From assembly GCA_903925515.1 (NCBI GenBank), contig CAIYFP010000079.1:1-9116 (forward strand): DNA of 9,116 nt. Direction: 5' to 3'. The translations under genes were made by a program, and so were the position numbers. Under the pieces are notes generated by a model, which had not been told where the DNA came from, did no database searches, and saw only the letters and a list, made by a program, of their open reading frames with translations. Positions 1 to 4,677 of this stretch are shown here, piece after piece. The stretch is from an uncultured Verrucomicrobiota bacterium. GTDB lineage: Bacteria; Verrucomicrobiota; Verrucomicrobiia; Limisphaerales; UBA9464. Each line of letters begins with the position of its first letter. Position 1 is the stretch's first letter.

Positions 1-507
1 ACGCAGGCGTTGGTGCCGCAGGATGGGGACGTCCCGGCGCAGGCGTTGTCGGTGGCGTTGGTGTCGGGCCCGGCGGGCTTGGTGGTGACGAACGGGGTGT
101 TGGCATGGACGCCAACGGAGGCGCAGGGCCCCTCGACGAACACGGTGATCGTGTCGGTGGGCGACGGGGTCGCGACGGTGACGAACAGCTTCACGGTGGT
201 GGTGCGGGAGGCGAACGCGCCGCCGACGTTGGCCGGCGCGACAAACGCGACGATCGACGAGCTGGTGGGCTACACGCAGGCATTGGTGCCGCAGGACGTG
301 GACGTCCCGGCGCAGGCGGTGTTGGTGGCGTTGGTGTCGGGCCCGTCGGGTCTGGTGGTGACGAACGGGGTGTTGGCATGGACGCCGACGGAGGCGCAGG
401 GGCCCTCGACGAACACGGTGAACGTGTTGGTGGGCGACGGGGTCGCGACGATGACGAACAGCTTCACGTTGGTAGTGCGGGAGGTGAATGCGCCGCCGAC
501 GTTGGCG
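1..507 (+). repeat. Two direct tandem repeats, 273-bp period
   Basis: Copy 1 starts at 1 (ACGCAGGCG) and copy 2 at 274 (ACGCAGGCA), a period of exactly 91 codons. Over the 234 bp alignable in both (1-234 and 274-507) I count about 18 base differences, half of them synonymous. The first copy is probably itself part of a longer upstream array, because it starts mid-domain at the window edge. Copy 2 lacks the 13-residue linker (GATNATIDELVGY-type) that joins copy 1 to copy 2, because the protein moves into its C-terminal tail there. Confidence 0.93.
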
Positions 508-696
508 GCGAGCGTTGATGGCGACGTGCTGGTGTTGCGTTGGATGTCCAAGGACGCATGGCGTCTTGAGGCGAGTGAAAGCCTTGGAGGAGACGCTTGG
601 CGGCCATGGGAAGGTGACGTGACGGACGACGGTGACCACCATGTGGCACGAGCACCGATGGGCGGCAGCCAGGGATGGTGGCGTCTCAATCGCTAG
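1..696 (+). CDS. Secreted/surface repeat protein with Ig-like (He_PIG-type) domains, C-terminal fragment
   Basis: Open at the left edge and ends at TAG 694-696; 231 codons are visible and the true start lies outside. Residues 1-78 and 92-169 are two copies of one domain, followed by a unique tail of about 60 residues. Each copy contains GLVVTNGVLAWTPTEAQGP and then VGDGVAT-TNSFT-VVRE-NAPP. The 'P-GL-x-NG-L-WTPT' core and 'V-D-G...F-V-V-xx-NAPP' ending are typical of putative Ig/cadherin-like beta-sandwich domains in large exported proteins (family knowledge). The tail includes LRW, WRLEASESLGG, W and a terminal GWWRLNR. This resembles a recurring C-terminal module of exported Verrucomicrobiota proteins and may be a sorting or capping domain (inference). 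An adhesion or structural role is likely, but ligand and location are unknown. No signal peptide can be checked because the N-terminus is missing. A 29-bp gap separates it from the next gene's longest reading. Confidence 0.8.
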   Translation, partial: TQALVPQDGDVPAQALSVALVSGPAGLVVTNGVLAWTPTEAQGPSTNTVIVSVGDGVATVTNSFTVVVREANAPPTLAGATNATIDELVGYTQALVPQDVDVPAQAVLVALVSGPSGLVVTNGVLAWTPTEAQGPSTNTVNVLVGDGVATMTNSFTLVVREVNAPPTLAASVDGDVLVLRWMSKDAWRLEASESLGGDAWRPWEGDVTDDGDHHVARAPMGGSQGWWRLNR

Positions 697-725
697 CTTT
701 ACCTTGATAGCCATGGCCCGGCAGG

Positions 726-2420
726 GTGGCGGAGGTGACTTTGCTTCCGGTCGTGGAGAGGGAGATGCGGGTGTCGTCGCGGCGTCGCTGGACGTACTGG
801 GGGCGGACGGGGGCCGGGTTGTTGTCGGTGGTGGTGATGGTGTGGTATGCGGTGTTGAGGCGGGAGTTGGGCGCGGGGGCGCTGGGGGGCGAGCTGTTTG
901 CGGTCACGAGCTTCCTTGCGGGTTGCCTTGCGTTGATTTCGGGGCCGTTGCTCACGGCGGACGTGGTGGCGAGCGAGCGTCGGGAGGGGACGCTGGGGTT
1001 GTTGTTCCTGACGGACCTGCGCGGCTGGGAGGTGGCGTTGGGGAAGCTGGCGGCGTCGTCGGTGGGGGCGGTCTTCTACCTTGCGTCGATGGTGCCGATG
1101 CTGGCGGTCTCGATGTTGCTGGGGGGCGTGTCGGCGGGCGAGTACCTGCGGATGGTGGCATGGTTGGCGTCGGCGTTGGGGTGCTCGCTGGCGCTGGGGT
1201 TGCTGGCCTCGACGATGACGACGAGCGCGAGGCGGGCCGGGGGGCTTGCGGTGTTGCTTTTGCTGTTGGCCGGGGGCGGCGTGCCGTTGCTGGGCGGGAT
1301 CTGGTACTGGTGGATGGACCGGAATGGCGCGGGCGGAAGCGAGGCCGCGGCCATCTTCGACAAGGTGGCGGGCTGGGCGAGCGTGGTGCCGGCCTACTTC
1401 CATGCCTTTGACTCGGGCTACGCCCGGTCTGCCATGTATTACCAACGGGGCATGGCGTTCACGGTGGGGCTGGGCGTCGCGTCGATGGCATGGGCCTCGT
1501 GGCGGCTGGCACGGCTTGCGAAGGACGAGGGAGCACGGGGCGACGAGGGTCGTGTCGGGGGGTGGCGTGGTTGGCTGGGCGGGAACGGCGACGCGATGGA
1601 GGCCCGGAGGGAGGCGCGTCGGCGGCGGAGGGCGCGGTTGCTGGAGCTGGGGCCGATGCAGTGGCTTGCGGGGAGGCGCGGGTGGCGGGACGGATGGGTT
1701 TGGGGGGTCATGGCACTGGCGGTGGGGGTGGACGGGATCGTGGTGTGGGTGGAGGGGCTGTCCCCGGAGCTGGTGATTTGGCTGTGGGTGATCACGTCGA
1801 TGGTGTTGCACGTGGTGTTGAAGGCGTGGATGGCGACGGAGGCACCGAGGCAGTTCCATGAGGACCGGAGGAGCGGGGCGATGGAGTTGTTGGTGACGAC
1901 GCCCCTGCGGGCGGAGGAGATGGTGACGGGGCGATTGAGGGCGTTGGCCCGGCTGTTTGGAGGGCCGGTGGGCGTGATGTTGTTGGCGGACGTCGGCTTC
2001 GTCGTGTGGGGTCTTGGCGGGGGTCCGGGTACCGCGGGACTGGCAGGGGCCCCTGTCGGCGAGCTCGTGGCCTTCTGGGGCGCGAGGATGGCGTTCCTCG
2101 CGACGGACGGCTTGGCGTTCGTTTGGATGGGGATGTGGCTTGGGGCGAGGACGACGGGCCGTCGGACCGCCTTGCCGTTGCTGGGCTTGGTGATGGGCGT
2201 GCCATGGGCGTGCCTGATGCTGTACCTGCTGGTGATGGTGTCGGGCGGGGACGCCATGTTCCGGAGCCTTGGGCCGGTTGGGAACATCATGTTCGCGATG
2301 GTGGGCGGGTCGGCGAACTCGCTGGTGTGGGCGTGGGTAGGGTGGAGCGGCTTGCGGGGGCCCTTCCTGCGCGAATGGCTGGTGCTGCGGCCGGGCGAGG
2401 GAAGGGCGAGGGTGAGGTGA
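726..2420 (+). CDS. ABC-2-type transporter permease with two six-helix halves (first paralogue)
   Basis: Polytopic membrane protein, 564 aa from GTG 726 or 559 aa from the better-supported TTG 741. Numbering is from 726. Hydrophobic segments are near 31-44, 56-76, 113-134, 145-163, 172-195 and 240-258. A highly basic loop (about 260-320, with a REARRRRRAR run) follows, then segments near 324-342, 348-368, 405-430, 445-475, 480-506 and 520-540. The cytoplasmic ABC-2 signature occurs twice: E84-RREGTLGLLFLTD...GKL at 84-108, and HEDRRSGAMELLVTTPL...GRL at 378-404. ABC-2 permeases form the membrane channel of exporters or membrane-remodelling systems and need an ATPase partner, which is not visible here. 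The stop TGA overlaps the next ATG by one base, so the two genes are translationally coupled. The substrate cannot be inferred. Confidence 0.85.
   Translation: MAEVTLLPVVEREMRVSSRRRWTYWGRTGAGLLSVVVMVWYAVLRRELGAGALGGELFAVTSFLAGCLALISGPLLTADVVASERREGTLGLLFLTDLRGWEVALGKLAASSVGAVFYLASMVPMLAVSMLLGGVSAGEYLRMVAWLASALGCSLALGLLASTMTTSARRAGGLAVLLLLLAGGGVPLLGGIWYWWMDRNGAGGSEAAAIFDKVAGWASVVPAYFHAFDSGYARSAMYYQRGMAFTVGLGVASMAWASWRLARLAKDEGARGDEGRVGGWRGWLGGNGDAMEARREARRRRRARLLELGPMQWLAGRRGWRDGWVWGVMALAVGVDGIVVWVEGLSPELVIWLWVITSMVLHVVLKAWMATEAPRQFHEDRRSGAMELLVTTPLRAEEMVTGRLRALARLFGGPVGVMLLADVGFVVWGLGGGPGTAGLAGAPVGELVAFWGARMAFLATDGLAFVWMGMWLGARTTGRRTALPLLGLVMGVPWACLMLYLLVMVSGGDAMFRSLGPVGNIMFAMVGGSANSLVWAWVGWSGLRGPFLREWLVLRPGEGRARVR
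731..735 (+). promoter_or_regulatory. Strong Shine-Dalgarno GGAGG supporting a TTG start at 741
   Basis: GGAGGTGA runs from 731 to 738. The GGAGG core ends 5 nt before an in-frame TTG at 741-743. The longest reading instead starts at GTG 726, which has only a weak GCAGGG next to it and places this strong ribosome-binding site inside the coding sequence. Starting at TTG 741 gives 559 residues, nearly the 558 of the downstream paralogue. The TTG start is therefore favoured, though this is inference. Confidence 0.55.
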
Positions 2421-4096
2421 TGGGTCCGTGGCGTGCGATGCTGGGGCGAGAGTTGCTGGAGTCGTCGAGGAGGACGCGGACATGGACGTTGCGCTGGGTG
2501 GCGGCGACGGCGGCGACGGCGGTGGCGGTGTTGGCCGTGTGGGTGATGGGTGCGATGAACGGCGCCGGGGCCATGGTGGGGCCGGGCACGCTGGGGCGCG
2601 TGGTGTTCACGGCGGTGGGGGTGTTGACGGGAGGGTGGGCCTTGTTCGTGGGATGCCAAAAGACGGCGGACAGCCTTGGGAAGGAGAGGCGGGACGGGAC
2701 GCTGGGCCTGTTGTTCCTGACGGACATGAAGGGGTGGGACGTGGTGTTGGGGAAGCTGGCCGGGGCGGGGACGGAGCTGTTCCTCCAGTTGGCGTCGGTG
2801 GTGCCGGTCTTGATGGTGCCGATGTTGCTGGGCGGGGTTTCGGCGGTGCAGGTGGGGTGGCTGGTGGCGAGCCTTGCGGGGGCGTTGGTGATGTCGTTGG
2901 CGTCGGGGTTGCTGGCGAGCCTGGTGGCGCGAGACCCGAGGCAGGCGACGGGGATTGCGGTGGCATGGTTGCTGGGGTTGTTGCTGGTGCCGTTGGCGTT
3001 GGTCCTGCTGTTGGTGAGCCTTGAGAGACGGGTGCCCGAGGACGTGGCGAAGTGGGCATCCCTGCCGAGCCCGGCGGTGCCGTTCATGGCGGCGTTCATG
3101 CCTGGCCTTGCGCCGGAATGGCCGTTGGCGCTCGGGGCGTTGGCCTTGCAGGGCATGATGTCGTGGCTGGTTCTGGGGTGGACGTCGCGCTGGGTGCGGA
3201 CGGCATGGCAGGAGGGCGGGGCGCGGACGTGGCGCGCGCGCTGGATCGAATGGGTGAACCGGGTGCGGTTCGGGGGCCCGGAGGCGCGGGCCCGGTGGCG
3301 TCGGCGGTGGCTTGGGGAGGGTGCATGGGAATGGCTGTCGTTGAGGGAGCGGTGGAAGCCGGCGATGCCATGGGCGTTGGTGGTGGTGGCGTACGGGTTG
3401 TGGGTGGCCAACGTGGTGCAACTGGGCTGGCGTGACGTGGCGGCGACCGGGACCGGCGTATTGACGGTGTTGTTCCATGGATTGTTCGCGCTGTGGGTGG
3501 CGGGCGAGGCGGGGATCACGTTGCACGAGCAACGGGTAGCCGGGGCGATGGAGCTGCTGCTGACTTCGGGGCTGACGGCGTCCGACATCCTGAGGGGCCA
3601 AGGGCGGGTGCTGAGGCGGATGTTGATGGCGCCGGTGTTGGCGGTGACGGCATTGGACGTGGTGGTGGTGGCATGGGTGCCGTTCATGGACGTTTCATGG
3701 GGCCATGTCGCGGTGGGTTGGTGGGTGCATCTGGCGTGCATGGCGCTGACGCCGACGACGTGGCTGGGGATGCGGTGGGCGACGACGTTGGCGGTGATGG
3801 AGGGGCGGCCGATCAACGTTGCGGTGGGACGTGCGCTGGGGCGTTGCGTGGCATGGCCGGCGATGGGGGTGGCGGCGGGGGGTGGGATGTGCTGGTTTTG
3901 GGCCTCGATGGGTCAACTGGAGGCCACGGACGCGACGCCGGGCCTCGTTGCCGGGGCGTGCCTCGTGACGATGGGGGCATGGCAGGGGGTTGGGGCGCGG
4001 CGATGGAGGTTGGCGGCCGAGGGGGTTTTCCGGGCGAGGATGTCTGGAGAGCGGCAGGGGTTGGGGTCGCCCATGGCCGCGTTGCGACGCGCCTGA
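2420..4096 (+). CDS. ABC-2-type transporter permease with two six-helix halves (second paralogue)
   Basis: 558 aa from ATG 2420. This start is chosen because it overlaps the upstream stop (TGATG) and follows a GTGAGG ribosome-binding stretch at 2412-2417. The N-terminus (RELLESSRRTRTWTLRW) aligns with the first paralogue (REMRVSSRRRWTYW). Hydrophobic segments are near 27-44, 60-79, 115-136, 145-168, 176-200, 235-257, 315-335, 345-362, 400-422, 430-450, 475-497 and 505-523. A basic, Trp/Arg-rich cytoplasmic loop spans 258-310. Signature motif copy 1 is KERRDGTLGLLFLTDMKGWD...GKL at 88-113, and copy 2 is LHEQRVAGAMELLLTSGL at 368-385. Similarity to the first paralogue runs through the whole length, so the pair arose by gene duplication and plausibly forms a heterodimeric channel (inference). 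The ATPase and substrate are not visible. Confidence 0.85.
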   Translation: MGPWRAMLGRELLESSRRTRTWTLRWVAATAATAVAVLAVWVMGAMNGAGAMVGPGTLGRVVFTAVGVLTGGWALFVGCQKTADSLGKERRDGTLGLLFLTDMKGWDVVLGKLAGAGTELFLQLASVVPVLMVPMLLGGVSAVQVGWLVASLAGALVMSLASGLLASLVARDPRQATGIAVAWLLGLLLVPLALVLLLVSLERRVPEDVAKWASLPSPAVPFMAAFMPGLAPEWPLALGALALQGMMSWLVLGWTSRWVRTAWQEGGARTWRARWIEWVNRVRFGGPEARARWRRRWLGEGAWEWLSLRERWKPAMPWALVVVAYGLWVANVVQLGWRDVAATGTGVLTVLFHGLFALWVAGEAGITLHEQRVAGAMELLLTSGLTASDILRGQGRVLRRMLMAPVLAVTALDVVVVAWVPFMDVSWGHVAVGWWVHLACMALTPTTWLGMRWATTLAVMEGRPINVAVGRALGRCVAWPAMGVAAGGGMCWFWASMGQLEATDATPGLVAGACLVTMGAWQGVGARRWRLAAEGVFRARMSGERQGLGSPMAALRRA

Positions 4097-4104
4097 GCCA
4101 GGGC

Positions 4105-4127
4105 GGGTGAACGACTCCGGTTCACCC
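4105..4127 (+). terminator. Hairpin 8 bp after the permease stop codon, possible terminator
   Basis: GGGTGAAC (4105-4112) pairs perfectly with GTTCACCC (4120-4127) around a 7-nt loop. It follows the TGA at 4094-4096. No T-run follows (AGACGGGATG), so a classic intrinsic terminator is not supported. It may act as a weak terminator or as an mRNA 3'-end stabiliser. Confidence 0.4.
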
Positions 4128-4168
4128 AGACGGGATGAATCAGCGGGATCGGTCGTGCATGCGGGATC

Positions 4169-4240
4169 TTCTTTCGCAAGAGCCTCGTCCTTCGCTCGTT
4201 ACGGGCCCGTCACTGGCCGGTGGCTCGTCTTGCGAAGGAA
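4169..4240. repeat. Long imperfect inverted repeat in the intergenic gap
   Basis: TTCTTTCGCAAGA (4169-4181) pairs with TCTTGCGAAGGAA (4228-4240), giving 12 Watson-Crick pairs and one G-U pair. After a 3-nt bulge the stem continues with GCC (4182-4184) pairing to GGC (4222-4224). The 37-nt apical part holds a perfect 10-bp palindrome ACGGGCCCGT at 4201-4210. It could be a structured RNA, a REP-like element or a protein-binding site; function is unknown. Confidence 0.6.
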
Positions 4241-4254
4241 TCTGCGGCGGAATC

Positions 4255-4300
4255 GCTTGCCTCCCAACGGCCTCGTTCCGGCCGAGGCGTCAGGCAAAGC
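4255..4300. repeat. Nested stem-loop upstream of the TMEM14-like gene
   Basis: The inner stem is GCCTCG (4270-4275) with CGAGGC (4283-4288) and a 7-nt loop. The outer stem is GCTTGCCT (4255-4262) with AGGCAAAGC (4292-4300), with one bulged base. It begins 14 bp after the preceding inverted repeat. There is no adjacent T-run, so a leader structure or small RNA is as likely as a terminator. Confidence 0.45.
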
Positions 4301-4376
4301 GGGGGGTGGGCGCGGGGACAAATTCCGGCATTCCAAGGCGGGACATTTGCGTGGCGGTTGTCCAGTCTCCGCGCCG

Positions 4377-4670
4377 ATGAACGTAAGCGTGGCGTTGTGG
4401 GGCTACCTGTTCCTGCTGTTGGCGGGGGGGCTCATGGGTTTCCTGAAGGCGAGGTCGAAGGCGTCGTTGGTGGCGTCGGTGGGGTGCGCGGTGCCGATTG
4501 GGGCGGTGGCGCTGGGGTGGTTGCCGTTGATCGTGGCGCGTGTGGAGCTGGGATTCCTCGCCGTGTTCTTCGGGATGCGCTGGGCGAAGACGGGCAAGCC
4601 GATGCCGGGTGCGCCCATGATCGCGTTGACGCTGGCGATGCTGGCGCTGTCGTTCCTGCTGAAGCCCTGA
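4377..4670 (+). CDS. TMEM14-family small integral membrane protein
   Basis: 97 aa from ATG 4377 to TGA 4668-4670. Hydrophobic segments are near residues 6-21, 30-47, 50-66 and 79-94. Family-like landmarks are GYLFLLLAGGLMGFLKARSK-AS near the N-terminus and FGMRWAKTGKPMPGAPM before the last helix. They match the TMEM14/UPF0136 pattern of G-G-MG-xx-KA-S-S and GMR-xx-(S/T)GK-MP, and the length fits (about 100 aa). The biochemical role of bacterial members is not established; some eukaryotic members are mitochondrial inner-membrane or plastid-envelope proteins. The reading frame stays open upstream to about 3990, but the family normally starts just before the GYL/GG segment, so the short form is chosen. 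No clear Shine-Dalgarno precedes it. The helicase gene starts 7 bp downstream, so the two are probably co-transcribed. Confidence 0.75.
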   Translation: MNVSVALWGYLFLLLAGGLMGFLKARSKASLVASVGCAVPIGAVALGWLPLIVARVELGFLAVFFGMRWAKTGKPMPGAPMIALTLAMLALSFLLKP

Positions 4671-4677
4671 TTTTTCC

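Larger units (their letters stand above)
4097..4376. other. 280-bp intergenic gap between permease pair and TMEM14-like gene
   Basis: I see no convincing coding sequence here. A short reading frame from ATG 4135 lacks a ribosome-binding site and runs through the inverted repeats. The gap contains three inverted repeats (4105-4127, 4169-4240, 4255-4300) and less of the GTG/TTG-rich texture of the flanking genes. It probably ends the permease operon and carries the promoter for the downstream genes, but I could not identify a convincing -35/-10 pair and no tRNA-like fold is apparent. Confidence 0.6.

Noticed and set aside
1..507. Direct repeats considered as a CRISPR array
   Set aside because: The units are long, in frame, coding and contiguous, with no short repeat-spacer pattern.
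697..725. Search for a terminator or promoter between the repeat protein and the permease
   Set aside because: No stem-loop with T-run and no convincing -35/-10 pair in this 29-bp gap.
2006..2419. Upstream extension of the second permease to position 2006
   Set aside because: The extension overlaps the first permease and is low-complexity Gly/Arg-rich sequence; ATG 2420 has coupling overlap and paralogue alignment support.
699..2483. A 594-residue antisense reading frame opposite the first permease
   Set aside because: Same low-complexity Pro/His/Arg/Gln composition; it mirrors a strong membrane-protein gene on the + strand.
1439..3601. A 720-residue antisense reading frame spanning both permeases
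   Set aside because: It crosses the junction of two real genes, is very rich in Arg/His/Pro/Gln and has no family features; a GC-bias shadow.
3990..4376. Upstream extension of the TMEM14-like gene
   Set aside because: It would overlap the second permease and run through the inverted repeats; family length and the N-terminal motif support ATG 4377.
4135..4380. Possible 81-aa protein in the intergenic gap
   Set aside because: No ribosome-binding site, basic low-information sequence, and it spans two inverted repeats; not distinguishable from chance.
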